Shown here: piece after piece, positions 1 through 10,789 of the stretch
Numbering within the stretch: the stretch's first letter is position 1
Layout of the letters: each line of letters opens with the position of its first letter
DNA from: Meconema thalassinum
Lineage: Eukaryota; Arthropoda; Insecta; Orthoptera; Tettigoniidae
Direction: 5' to 3'
Length of the DNA stretch: 64,000 nt
NCBI GenBank assembly: GCA_946902985.2
Contig: OX336389.2
Location: forward strand, 174,106,704-174,170,703
Program-made: the position numbers and the translations under genes
The notes under the pieces: model-generated
Seen by the model: the letters and a program-made list of their open reading frames with translations, nothing else
Told to the model about the DNA's origin: nothing
The model's database searches: none

Positions 1-250
1 CTGACTTAAAACAAACATACAATAACACTGTCTCGCAAATAACTGAAGCGGCAGAGCGCTGGCAAACCTCCGCTGGTCAACAAATTCCTCTTGAAACAGA
101 CTATCAGCATTAGACATAGTTGTACCCCATCCCTTCCCCTCGTGCCTGTGACGAGCCGCTGAGCGCCACCCGGAGAACTTTGCGGTATACTTAAGTACAG
201 TCACTCATAACTAAAACTGTACAACACAAATAAAAATAAGTATGGAAGGC
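1..250. other. Unassigned sequence at window edge
   Basis: No feature is assigned. A short minus-strand open stretch ends near base 117 with an ATG but matches nothing I recognise. It may belong to an element that starts outside the window. Confidence 0.3.
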
Positions 251-254
251 TGCT

Positions 255-1558
255 ATGACTGCCGACTTTCGTGACAACAATCTGCAGAAAATACAGTATA
301 TGACAAGGACAATACTGGAAAGGATATTAGAAAGAAGAATGAGAAGAAAGGTGGAAGGAGAGTTGCAAGAGGAACAGTATGGCTTCAGGAGTGGAAGATC
401 CACAGTGGACCCAATCTTTAGCTTGAGGCAGGTGATGGAAAAGAACTGGGAATAGGGAGAGGATTTGATCATGACTTTCATAGATCTAGAAAAGGCATAT
501 GATAGTGTCCCCAGAGAGAAGGTATGGGAAACCATGGTTAAGAAGCGACTGGGAAGAGAAATGTTGGAAATGGTGCAAGCAATGTACAACAACTGTGTTA
601 GCAGGGTACTGACCCCAGTTGGAAAGACAGATGGGTTTAGGAACAAGACTGGATTAAGACAGGGGAGTGTGCTGTCACCTCTCTTGTTCATAATGGTGAT
701 GGATGAAATTGTAAAGGAAACAAAGGAAGCATATGGACATAAAGAAATGAAGTTACTGTTATTTGCAGATGATATTGTGGTCTGGGGAAGGAACACCGAA
801 GAAGTGCAAAAACAACTAGATGCACTGAACGAAAATATTCAGAAGTATGGCCTGAAAATCAGTATAGAGAAAAGCAAGACCATGGTGATGACAAGAGGGG
901 AAAGACAAGGAAAGGGCACTGTGAAAATTGGAAGTCAGAGTTTGGAAATTGTGGACACGTTCAAATACCTAGGAAGTGAATTGATGCAAACTGGTAGGTT
1001 GGACATGGAGATTGGCAGGAGAGTACAGCAGAGCAATGCATTCTATCAAAGTGTAAGAAAACTTGTTTGGGATAAGGAAGTACCAAGGAAAAGCAAGGAG
1101 GTAATGTATAAAGTGTACTATGTTCCCATATTAACTTATGCAGCTGAGACTTGGACCCTGACAAGCAGGCAAGAGAGTAGAATCCAAGCCAGTGAAATGA
1201 AATTCCTAAGAAGTATGATAGGAAAGACAAGGAAAGACAGAGTGAGGAATGAAGATGTTAGGAAGGAAGTTGGGATGGGAAAACTAAATGAGAGAATTGA
1301 GAAGAATAAACTAAGGTGGTTTGGACATGTAAAGAGGATGGAGGAAAATAGAATACCAAGACAGATGCTGGAGGCAATGTGCAAGGGTAAGAGAGCAAGA
1401 GGAAGACCTAGAACAAGGTGGATTGATTCAGTGAAGAACAGCGTAAGAAAAAGAAATCTGGACTGGGACAAGATCGTGGACGAAGAATGGTGGAAGGAAA
1501 GAGGAAAGTGGAGAAGTGCCATAAATACCCCGACCCGGCAGGAGCTGGATAAGGGGAA

Positions 1559-1562
<4 letters not shown>
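255..1562 (+). pseudogene. 5'-truncated LINE reverse transcriptase
   Basis: This is the reverse transcriptase part of a non-LTR retrotransposon, which copies element RNA into DNA at a nicked target. One frame runs through the whole interval except for a TAG at 453-455, so only the downstream 365 codons (from 465) are open. Seen in that ORF: motif A FIDLEKAYD near residue 5, LRQGSVLSPLLF at about 64-75, and the catalytic FADD at about 100-103. Past the fingers/palm are a YAAETWTLT segment and a basic RWFGHVKR segment, typical of LINE C-termini. The endonuclease domain is absent, so the copy is 5'-truncated, the normal outcome of target-primed reverse transcription. Clade is not certain; RTE-like is my best guess. 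A long antisense open frame over it is a shadow. Confidence 0.85.

Positions 1563-1589
<27 letters not shown>
1559..1589 (+). repeat. (ATG)n tail of the LINE
   Basis: About ten ATG/TGA trinucleotide repeats follow the LINE stop codon directly. Short tandem 3' tails instead of poly(A) are known for several LINE clades, RTE among them. The same trinucleotide ends other retroposons in this window (52.4, 53.4 and 56.7 kb). Confidence 0.75.
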
Positions 1590-1626
1590 CAAGGACAATT
1601 TTCACGACCGCACTATTAACAAAATG

Positions 1627-1951
1627 CTGGCCCAATGGTGTTGGGGTAGCGCGCCTGCCTCTCACCCGGAGGCCCAGGGTTCGATTCCCGGCCCGTCAGG
1701 GATTTTAGACACTGACGTGAGGGCTGGAACGGGGTGCACTCAGCCTCGTGAGGACAATTGAGTAGCTGTCTGACAGCGACGCAGTGTCCCGGTCATGAAA
1801 ACCAAGGGGAAGATCAACGGCCGAGGGAATCCGGTGCGCTGACCACGTGTCACCCCAATATCTGCAGGCCAAATGGCTGGGCAGCGGTCGCTTGGTAGGC
1901 CTAGGCCCTTCATGGGCTGTAGTGCCACGAGGTTAGTTTTTTTACTACTAG
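1627..1951 (+). mobile_element. tRNA-derived SINE
   Basis: The 5' part carries a pol III promoter of tRNA type. A box A-like region, ggtagcgcgcctgcctc, is followed by a near-perfect B box, ggttcgattcc, close to 1680. The body ends in a ggcccttcatgggctgtag block. A 7-bp direct repeat caaaatg flanks it (1620-1626 and 1952-1958). A 5'-truncated relative sits inverted at 7108-7290. Non-coding; it would be moved by a partner LINE. Confidence 0.75.
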
Positions 1952-1958
1952 CAAAATG

Positions 1959-2330
1959 TATAAAAAGTGACAAGAAAATATTTTTACATTTTTAAAATCT
2001 CGGGTGGTATACCACTGGTATAAGCGACGTATGGGAGAATTCGCCACTGGGCTGTAGTATCAAATCCCAGTACAGAAGGTTGGCATTTAAGTGTGTTTAA
2101 ATCAAGAGGCCCATGCCAGTAATGACAGTAGCTTGTAGATTTACTTGCACATTAAATCTCCTCTTCTAAGTAAAATTATGGAACCCCAGAACCAGGTATG
2201 CACCCTGGTGGAGGGAGCAGTTTAGTATGTCACCTCTATGGACAGCCCTGGAGTCAGCTAGTAAATATCACTTCAAACTATGTGAACAGATATGAAAGCA
2301 GTTCCTTTCAAACACCATACTAAGTCGTTC
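1959..2330. repeat. Degenerate SINE-like remnant
   Basis: A B-box-like stretch (tagtatcaaatcccagt near 2050) is followed by text resembling the SINE tail near 51.75-51.94 kb. No clear ends or target duplication were seen. No coding potential was recognised. Confidence 0.35.
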
Positions 2331-4780
2331 ATCTTCTTCTTCCATAGTGTTTGTCCCGCCTAGCAGCAGGGTCCGCTATATGGATATGTTGTTGCCATTT
2401 GTTTCTGTCTCGGGACATGTCAGGAAGAAGAAGTTGTTTCTTCAGGTCTCCATGTAGGTCTATTGCTGACGACTTGTATATTGTAGCCAGTCATTGCAAT
2501 TGTGTCCACTTTCGCTCATAGCACATGCCCAAACCAACGCAGACGGCACTCCCGCATCTTGTCACTGATTGGTTCAACCCCAAACCATTTCCTGATGTCA
2601 TTGGAAACATGATCCAATTTGGTGACACCTGCTGTCCATCGCAACATCTTGGTCTCCATAACACCCAAGCGACGTTCTGTCACTGTAGTTGTTGGCCAAC
2701 ACTCGCATCCGTACAATGCGACAGGATGGATGACATTACGATAAGATCTTTGACTTTAGGTTGTCCATCCTTCGATCGCAGGTGACCCCAGTTGTCATTC
2801 GCCACTTCATCCAAGCTGCGCTGATTCTCGTATTGACCTCTTCTACAAGACTTCCATCGTTAGTGATCCTAGAGCCTAGATATTTAAATTTTGTTACACG
2901 TGGCAAGTCTTCCCCATTTACTTGGATAGTACCTATATCTCGCATATCTGTCGTCATGTATTCCGTCTTTCTTTTGTTTAGGTGCAGGCTATAATGTGCA
3001 AGTCGATCGCTCCAGGCTTGGGTCCTAAGCTGCAGGTCTTCTTTGCTTGTGGACGCTAACATGACATCATCAGCGTAGAGGAGGGTCTACGGTATTGGCT
3101 TTTGGAGGTCAGATGTTACAGTGTCCATCACTAGGATGAACAAGAGCGGTGATAACTCGAACCTTGACGGACACCAACAGTGATGAAAAAATCTTTTGAT
3201 GCTCCTGCAGCAGCTCAGACGTAGCTACTTGGTTCTCAGGAAAGGAGCTGCACCCAGTTTACGAGGTATTCTGGCACACCATGCTTTCAAAGCGCAAGCC
3301 GGTTGTGAGGTACACGATCAAATGCCTTCTCGAGGTCCAAGAATGCGAGATAAAGTTGCTGGTTCTTTTCATGGTGTTTCTCTAAAAGCAAACGTGCAGC
3401 ATGAATTGCTTCAGGTTGTAGCACAATTCCTTACAAATCCAGCTTGGTTTCTTGTGAGCTCGATGATCTCGCGGATCCTCCAGTCCAGAACACGCTCAAA
3501 GATCTTTATGGCGTGAAATAGAAGCTGGATTGGACGATAATTACCGCATTCAGCAGGGCTTCCTTTGTGTTTGAATATGGTAACAGTAATGCTCCATTGC
3601 CAATCAGTTGAAGAGTTGTGTTAACCATTTAGTTGCATCCCAACGTTTCGAGTACCACAACTCTGATGGAAGATCATCAGGCCCAGTGGCTTTCCCCTGC
3701 ATTATTTGTTTCAAAGCAGCGCCGACCTCAATGACTTCTATTTCTCTGACGGGTCCTTCAACAACGGTGGAGGACAGTATTGGTGGGTGGGGGAATTCTT
3801 CATTTGAGATCGTGCTAAAATAGCTTCGCCAACGTTCTCTTGATTTGTTCCAGTTGGTCAGCAGGTTACCATTTTCATCATTCACACCATAAAAGCGATG
3901 GGACATCAATAGATTTGTGATGTCTGAATTTGGCGAGGCGATAGATGTCTCCTTCCTCTTCACGTGTGTCAAGTTTTGCGTACAACTCATCAAAACGTGA
4001 AGATTTAGTTGCTGCTACAGTCTTCTTAACATTGCTACGGGCTGTTCTGTAGGCATTCCAACGGGTTGGTGTTTTGTCATCATGAAACTCATGATATAGT
4101 CGTTTCTTAGTACGAATCGCCTCTTTTACTTCATCATTCCAGAGCCAAGTCCCTTTCTCAATCCGTCGGCGACCTGGCTTTGTTACACCAAGGATAGCAT
4201 GAGCAGCTGAGTGTGCAGATACTTTCAATTTTGTCCAACTCTCTTCGACACTTGGTAATCGGTGGCAGAGTAATTTTTGCGACAACGGCAGCCTCCTTTT
4301 CTTTGAAATGCCACCATTTTATTCTGGCTGGAACTGTTTGAATTTTCGTCAGTTCTTGGTGGCCTAATGCACAACCTATAGATGAGCGGTCGGTGTTGCG
4401 TTGCGACAGTTTCATAAGGGACAACTTTTGTGTCTAGGACGCCTTAAGTCTCGGCGCCTAACAAGGATGTAATATATCTGTGATGCATTTGTGCCACTGT
4501 AGAACGTGATGAGATGCGAGTTACGTTTCTTGAACCAAGTATTTGCAATCATCAGGTCATGGGCTTCTGTGAACTCGAAAATACGCAGACCATCATCATT
4601 TCTTATTCCAAACCCATACCCACCATGGGCAGCATGACCGTCCTTTTCGTGACCAACGTGGCCATTGAGATCTCCCGCAATGATGAGGTAGTCCTCTGAT
4701 GGTATGGCAGCAATTTTATCATCAAGCATCCTTAACACAAGTCTGTCGCCAAGCACCTTAAGAGCTACTGCCAGCAGAAG
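2330..4780 (-). pseudogene. RTE-like LINE, decayed
   Basis: Read on the minus strand, this is a non-LTR retrotransposon in order endonuclease, reverse transcriptase, C-terminus. 4756-4412 holds an AP-endonuclease half with IIAGDLNGHVG and a downstream NTWFKKRNSHLITFYSG block, which is typical of RTE/BovB-type endonucleases. 4285-3604 covers the linker and RT N-terminus, with QGKATGPDDLPSELW. 3062-2736 includes a YLGSRITNDGSL segment. 2716-2516 has a MLRWTAGVTKLDHV and RWFGHVL C-terminus. Frames change several times and the FADD region near 3070 is damaged, so the element is dead. The first part of the endonuclease is missing (5' truncation near 4780). Confidence 0.8.
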
Positions 4781-4842
4781 GCCGCTCCTAACATGGAGAA
4801 CAGACGCTATTTGTAGCCGCTCCTAACATGGAGAACAGACGC
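4781..4842. repeat. 35-bp tandem duplication
   Basis: A 35-bp unit starting gccgctcctaacatggag is present twice in a row, the second copy slightly short, at the truncated 5' edge of the RTE-like LINE. Confidence 0.7.
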
Positions 4843-5113
4843 TAAATCTGATATATGCCCATAGTTATGAACAAATACCTTTTACTCTTACTAATCCCGA
4901 GTACTAGGATGCCACTTCCTTCAGCTGCACTGTTCCGAATTCCAGCTCCCCCACTGTAGCTACTGTTGTGGACTTCACCCCTAACCCTGAGCTGGGGCCC
5001 TCCATATTTATGACCCCTGGAGAGAGGGTGTCCCAGTATTGTGAAGCCCCCAGGAGTAGTAAGTCATTCATCAAGACAACAAAATATAAAGTACAAAACT
5101 TTTATACACCCAC
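4843..5113. other. NUAK intron or downstream sequence, unassigned
   Basis: A GC-rich block at about 4900-5070 stands out from its AT-rich surroundings and has an open minus-strand frame (GGFTILGHPL...). I could not assign it to the kinase gene or to a known element family. Confidence 0.25.
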
Positions 5114-5294
5114 CTTCCTCTAATTTCCGTTTTGCTGTATCTGTATTGGTGGGTTCACCCTGCAGCAACCTGTCCTTTTCAAAGCCTCTCATTCGCCGTT
5201 CAGTTGCTGGATGATCCAGTTCCATGAGACTTCCAACTGAATGACAGCGAGCAGGAATCATTGTAGTTCCCACAGCTCCACTGTCGCCTCCACC
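5114..5294 (-). CDS. NUAK: NUAK-family kinase, C-terminal tail exon
   Basis: The exon lies between an acceptor (ctag before 5294 on the minus strand) and a donor (gtgggtg after 5114). It is 181 bp, 60 codons plus one base. It starts in phase 0, matching the phase-0 end of the exon at 6545-6771. It encodes GGGDSGAVGTTMIPARC, then a SVGSLMELDHPATERRMRGF segment and a charged end. This lies C-terminal to the catalytic domain, in the tail that in NUAK proteins carries regulatory sites. A short conserved-looking block in a serine/charged tail would fit, but the assignment rests mainly on phase, strand and position. Because it ends in a donor, at least one more exon must lie to the left, not found here. 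Confidence 0.7.
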
Positions 5295-5472
5295 CTAGTT
5301 AAAAGAGATTAATTGTACACTATCATGTAAGTCAGAACTTAGGAAGTACTTTTGGAGGACATTGGGCACTAACAGTGAGTAATAAACAGCTGTGTTCCAA
5401 ATACGGTGCAGAGTCTTTAACGACTACTAATCGGTGCACTGTGAGTCTATTTATTTAATTGAAGATATACAG

Positions 5473-5795
5473 CAGTGGTTCTGAACCCGTAGAAGTTTGC
5501 GGACCACTCAGCGTGAAATTGAATCATGTACGGACCACCCCTCCTCCCCCCCCCCCCCCCCCCCCCTTCAATACACCTTATCAGTTGTAACCCTTCCTCA
5601 ATAACACTTATTTTAAAGATATTTCAATTCAAAACCTGATAGTCATCGCCACGAATACATTCGGACGTTTCTCGTTCAACGCACATAGTTTTCGAAATCC
5701 CCATTTATTGGCCACTTTTTTATACGTGCTGGTGGACCCTTTTCTCCCGCGGACCACTCCAGAGGCACTCGCGGACCACCGGTTGAGAACCACTA
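5473..5795. mobile_element. Non-autonomous hAT MITE
   Basis: Terminal inverted repeats cagtggttctgaacc (left) and ggttgagaaccacta (right; last base changed from g) bound a 323-bp non-coding element. An exact 8-bp target duplication atatacag flanks it (5465-5472 and 5796-5803), the hallmark of hAT transposons. The repeated gcggaccac motif inside both ends extends the inverted repeat. A run of 21 C lies at 5546-5566. Confidence 0.85.
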
Positions 5796-6544
5796 ATATA
5801 CAGGTTACACATTGCATCATCAATTGAATTTTTAACTGATTTCATGCATTAACTGTACTATACATTAAAAAGTAACATAAAGAAGGAATAAATGAAACTA
5901 CACACATTTGGGGAACATTTTGGGCACGGCTTCCTCCTACACTTAGAGATACCGGTACTGACTTTTTTCTTTGCTTTAAAACTCTTAACTCTGAAAAATA
6001 GCACTATGTAGCATTTGGAATGTGAACATTTAGTATTTTTGCACATTTAAAGAGAAGTCACTCATAAGATCAAACATATTAAAAATTAATTAACACTCCT
6101 ATTACACCTTCCTGGCTACTGATGGGTCAATGATAATCATTTGAGGTCTTGAACCAATCAAGTTATTGTGGTTTCACTCTATACTGTATTTGATTACAAT
6201 GATTTACTACTTTACAGATTAGTTTCAAATGTGGATTCAATAGATTTGCATCAAGTAGGATTTAAAAGATTGCTTCCATGAAACAAAGAGATGCTTGATC
6301 ACGATAATAAAATATCACAGCCGGCCGTGGTCTTAAGTTTAGAATCAGCAGGGTTCTAAACAGTAAGTATGTAAAATTTGGTTCAGTTCGGCGAAACGGT
6401 GTAAATTGTATAAATAACAAACAAACCAACATTCAGCTTTATATATTAATATAGAAAATAAACCACTAGCTCTTTCTTCGATGGAAGGAACATGAGAGCT
6501 GCTAACATTTAAAACAAAATTGACAAATAACATTCAACACTAAC
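5796..6544. other. NUAK intron, AT-rich
   Basis: Nothing recognised apart from a small GC-rich island near 6315-6350. Short open frames here show no family resemblance. Confidence 0.4.
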
Positions 6545-6771
6545 CTGTTCCTTTGTTATCATGAGCTTATCGCTGCCTACACTGGGAGCAGGAGGAGCAA
6601 GAGAGAGCAGCAGATCCAATCTGACTGGCGTCTGGTTTGCTAATTCCTCAGCAATTTCTAGGCATGATTCAGTATAGTCCTCATTTACCCACCAATGAGA
6701 ACAAATCTTTTCTATGTCCGCACGGCGGGCTGGTGGAACCGTTAGCATATCGCAAATCAGAGGAGAGGCAG
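6545..6771 (-). CDS. NUAK: NUAK-family kinase, end of catalytic domain
   Basis: This 227-bp exon has a pyrimidine-rich acceptor ending ttag before 6771 and a gttagtg donor after 6545. Together with the last base of the 18-kb exon it encodes the kinase subdomain XI region: MLTVPPARRADIEKICSHWW followed by VNED. The RRADIE arginine and the HWWVN end are a signature of NUAK kinases, which place WWVN right after the last helix of the domain; this separates it from MARK, SIK and BRSK. The rest (EELANQTPVRLDLLLSLAPP) starts the linker beyond the kinase fold. The exon ends in phase 0. NUAK kinases are Ser/Thr kinases activated by LKB1 and act on myosin phosphatase and cell adhesion in the families studied. 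Confidence 0.92.
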
Positions 6772-7107
6772 CTAAGGTAAAAGAAAATAATAACAATTTA
6801 TTAGATACAGAAGTATGAGGAAAACATGCACTATTATGTTACAATCAAAATGATAGAAAATAATAAATAAAAAGTAACATGAATTGATGTACACAATTTT
6901 AGCCCTTGTAATTTACATTTCTGAGAGATCAGGTTGGGTTGAGAATTAGTCTATGTGGCAAGTGGTTTTCACAAATGGATGCCCTTCCCAATGAATGAAA
7001 TTGGCAAGGAGTCCAAGAGAAGTGGCCTGGGCCTATTTAGCATGCGTTGATATTGTAGGGAGTTTACGACGGAACAGTTCGGTACAACAAGAAAGGATAA
7101 CCTTGTA
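6772..7107. other. NUAK intron
   Basis: AT-rich intron sequence in which nothing was recognised. Confidence 0.4.
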
Positions 7108-7290
7108 CACAATGTAACAAAACAAAACATGCCACTACAGCCCATTAAGGGCCATGGCCTACTAAGCAACTGCTGCTCAACCAGTTGCCCTACAGATTGC
7201 AGGGTAACGCGTGGCCAGTATGACAGGCCCCCCTCGGCCATTAATCTCAGCTTTCTTGATCGGGGCACTGCCTCTCTGATTGTTCAGTAC
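7108..7290 (-). mobile_element. 5'-truncated SINE fragment
   Basis: The minus strand carries the body of the same SINE as at 1627-1951: the gggctgtagtgg 3' block and the ggccatgg/gcagcagttgc region can be aligned by eye. The tRNA-like head is missing. A tgttttgttttg stretch forms the tail. Confidence 0.55.
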
Positions 7291-7566
7291 CCAGATGCCC
7301 AGGCTGTGACCCCAGATGAGAAAGCACTAATGACGCAAAAGCAGGAGGAGCCCCTTGTAAGGAAATAAAAACAAATATGATGACTGAGGCAGGTATAAGA
7401 AGTGACAATGAGGATTCCCACTGTAGTGTCTTAAGACATGGAGTTTGAGCTGGATCCATAATTTGACTGTATTATTAACCACAATGAAGTGGGTTAGATG
7501 GAGAAGGAATCTGGTGCTGGAGGAAGCAACATGAGGGAGGCAACTGAGGAAACAGAGGAAGATTTC

Positions 7567-7741
7567 TGTTACGAACAGAAACGTCACTTCGTACTTATTT
7601 GGGAAAATGAAAGATATTTATTTACAAGAAAATACACACACATTACAAATAACACTCAAAAGACTCCATCTTGGATGTACTGTTCCTTGTCCTTCTTTTC
7701 TCACAAAAAACAAAAATAACTGTTGCCAACTGTCTGTCACA
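7567..7741 (-). repeat. 3' LTR of BEL/Pao element
   Basis: 175 bp, starting tgttacgaacag and ending ctgtctgtcaca on the plus strand, so bounded by TG...CA. It matches the copy at 13938-14112 except for about two substitutions. Confidence 0.93.
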
Positions 7742-7768
7742 TCCTCCCACCGTTGAGGAAAGACATCC

Positions 7769-8740
7769 TCAACTACTCCACATATCTTGCAGGAACAGTG
7801 ACAGTTCTACCCGAACGTGTGGTCTTTGGGGGTTAACACCACTTCCAGTCGGCTCTCCTAAAGCAGTAGCTGTTTTCTTATTCAAGCCAGTCCTCAAAGG
7901 TGTGCTGTCTTCATCAGTTACTTCTAGTGGGTCGAGTCGCTGTATCGATCTCAATAGTTCTCCTTTAGATGTAACAACCCTTGCAAGTCTTGTATTACCA
8001 TCAGTTCCAGGGAACAAGTCCACAATTTTTCCAAGGGGCCAATCTATCCTCTTAGTGCCATCTGATCCAACTAGGACAATGTCACCTCTCTTGAACAAAA
8101 GAGTTGGTTTACAACTCGGTTTACCGAGTGCCAAAAGTCCCTGATATTCCTGCTGGAATCTTTTCTTCAATGCCATTCTTAGGTTCAGAAGATGACGATT
8201 TCGTTGATTCAGGGTTATAGCATCCAATGCATCACATTCTGGAACTCCAGTTGTCGTAATTTCTTGTAGAAAGCAGGCAGGGGTGAGTGGGCTTATATCT
8301 TCACATGCATCGGTCAGATATGTTAGCGGTCTTGCATTTATGGTGGCTTCTATACTGCAGAGAAGGGTAAGCATTTCTTGGTAGGTTAGACAGGCTTTCC
8401 CCAAAACTCGTTTCAAAAGCTGTTTAATTAGACGTATTAACCTTTCCCAGAAGCCTCCCCACCAAGGAGCACTAGGGGGATTAAATCTCCATGTAATACG
8501 TTCAACCGAATAGTGTTTGGAAATATTCTCCCAGTCAACACTTTGAAACGCGTTATCTGTACCTGTGAAATTTGTACCATTGTCTGAGTAAATCACAGAG
8601 GGGCGTCCTCCGTGGAAGCTTTCTCATTGAATTATAGAAATGAGTCTAATTTCAGCCCTTTCTAACTCTTCAACTTGCAGATTTTCTTGCGAGATCCTCT
8701 CACGTCTAAGAGAATTCTTACAGAAACTAAGAATCCATGC
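7769..8740 (-). pseudogene. BEL/Pao integrase, internally deleted
   Basis: On the minus strand 8596-7769 encodes the C-terminal half of the integrase core. It has a SDNGTNF motif (second catalytic Asp) and WWGGFWERLIRLIK (catalytic Glu in WERLI), followed by a C-terminal domain with RGDIVLVG. Upstream, at about 8720-8605, is the segment NSLRRERISQENLQVEELER, which in this family precedes the HHCC zinc-binding region. It joins straight onto GGRPSVIYSDNG through a stop codon. The zinc-binding region and the first catalytic Asp are therefore missing, probably by a deletion of several hundred bases. The protein cannot be active. Confidence 0.85.
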
Positions 8741-8927
8741 GATTAGATGAACTATTCTGTGATAGCTGGAAAAATACCTGGCATACCAGAGGGGATCTTC
8801 ATTGGTTAGTCATAGAATTCACAGGGTTTTTCTTCATTTCCTTTGCGATACTCTCTTCGTCATACACCACGTTTGTTTGAGGCCAATAATCTGGAGATTC
8901 GTACAACCAGGCAGGTCCCTCCCACCA

Positions 8928-10789
8928 TCAAGGGGCTACTAATTGCGAAGCAGAACAGCCACATGACGGTAAATCAGCTGGATTCAATGAACCTGGAACA
9001 TGTCGCCAGCAGTTTAAATGGGTCAAGTTCCTGATCTCATTCACACGATTGCGGACAAACACCGACCAGTTCTCAGTCCTGCAGATCCATGCTAGAACTG
9101 TGGACGAGTCAGACCAGAGAAAAAACTCATGAACTTCCAGTGAAATAGATTCCAACACACATTTAAGCAACCGTGCACCAATTGTAGCAGCCAGCAATTC
9201 CAATCTGGGGATTGTCACTTCCTTGAGGGGGGGCCACACGAGATCTTGCATCACATAACTGTACACTCACTTGATTGTTGGAATCGCATCTTATGAAGAC
9301 TACTGCTGCGTATGCAAGTTGGCTGGCATCACAGAAGACATGAATTTGCACATGGTCACTTCTTCCAAACCATCGAGGAATCTTGATTTCTACTAGGTGA
9401 GGTAGATCCTTTACCCAGGCCAGAAAGTCATCTCTGGACTTCTCATCAACTGCACTATCCCATCTTATATGAGTCTTCCAGGTCCTTTGAATCAACAGTT
9501 TGATACAAAGGGTGACAGGACATGTCACATCAACTGGATCAAAAATTCGATGTGCGAGTGACAGAATTGTCCTTTTCGTAACTTCTCCCACCTGAATACT
9601 ATTCAACCAATGCAAATTTAAAGTAAGTGTATCCTCCTGTCGATCCCATAACAGTCCCAAAACAGATGAAAGGGTAGCAGACTGGTCATAATTCTGAGAG
9701 AACTGCCATCCCCTCAAATTAAAACTGCCTTCTGATAATACCCTACTAGCTTGATTGATAAACTCGCCCACCTCCGATTCCCTGTCAAGGCTAGTGACAA
9801 CGTTGTCCACGTAGAAGTTCTGTAGAAGTCTCTTGATGAATAGGGGATTGAATTGCGGGTTTTCCAAGTACTTCTTCAGGTGATACTCCAAGTCAGCCAC
9901 CAGGAGAAACGGACTACAAGTTAAGCCGAAAACCAGCCTGGCATGCTTGAAGATCTTGTAATTATTCCCAACGTCCTGCCACATCAGGAAGCAGATATAG
10001 TTTCGATCTTCTTTCCGTATGCTTATCTGAAGGAAGGCCTTCTCAATGTCTGCAATAATTGCTACTTTCCTCTCTCGGAATCTAAGAAGAATAGCAGGGA
10101 TTAGCTCAATCACGTTGGGGCCATCATACAATCGTTCAAAGCAGGGGTTCACACTTCCTTCGCTGAGGCATCAAATACAGGACGAACAGGTGTCGAACTA
10201 CTTTCCTTCACAACAGCTCGATGCAGTAGATAGTGTCTGAAGTTTTCATCCTCCTGAACCGGTTCAATAACACCACTCCTTTCCCACTTGGTGAAAATAT
10301 TTTCATACGCCTCGCCTAGTCCAAAATTTTCCACTTTCTTCATTGTGTTGACTAACCTCTTCTCAGCCATGACCCTGTTAGATACAAGAAATGATTTGTT
10401 TTCTTTCCAGGGTAAATGGACTTCATACCTAAATTCTCCATTAATAGACATGGTTTTCTGAAAGTGCTCCATTGTTGCAAAGTTTTCTTCAGTTTTAGTT
10501 TTCTTTATGGCAGGATCGCTGATACCTAGCACGTCCAGTTCCGACAGATTTTCAACTGAAGCATCTCTGATAAAGAGAGAAGTGACAAGGTTGGTCATGC
10601 TTGATTGATCTCCAGAAACTACTTTACCCATCACAGTCCACCCCAGCAGTGTCTCAATACATACACGTTTGTCCAGTCAGTAACTTTCCAGCTACATCAG
10701 CGCCTATTAATAGTTCAATGGGACCTTCAGTATCATAAATCTGTATCCCTTTTGCTCTTAGTTCTTGCAACCATGGACCCTTTAACATA
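8928..10789 (-). pseudogene. BEL/Pao reverse transcriptase and RNase H
   Basis: Pieces in consecutive frames on the minus strand form the polymerase. 10789-10635 holds the last part of protease (IELLIGADVAGKLL). 10634-10149 is the RT N-terminus, ending in RPVFDASAKE. 10152-9163 holds motif A (IADIEKAFLQI) and the motif C segment FYVDNVVTS, in which the second Asp of the usual YVDD is Asn. RNase H follows: VFCDASQLAYAAVVF, then after a frameshift near 9240 IPRLELLAATIGARL and LWSDSSTVLAWI. Frameshifts also lie near 10655 and 10150. The protein ran in one polyprotein with gag upstream; here that frame is split by the Tc1 insertion. Confidence 0.88.

Noticed and set aside
191..796. 201-codon minus-strand open frame
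   Set aside because: It lies antisense to the LINE RT and encodes low-complexity Ser/Phe/Leu-rich sequence; it is a shadow of the real frame. The same applies to 961-1665 minus.
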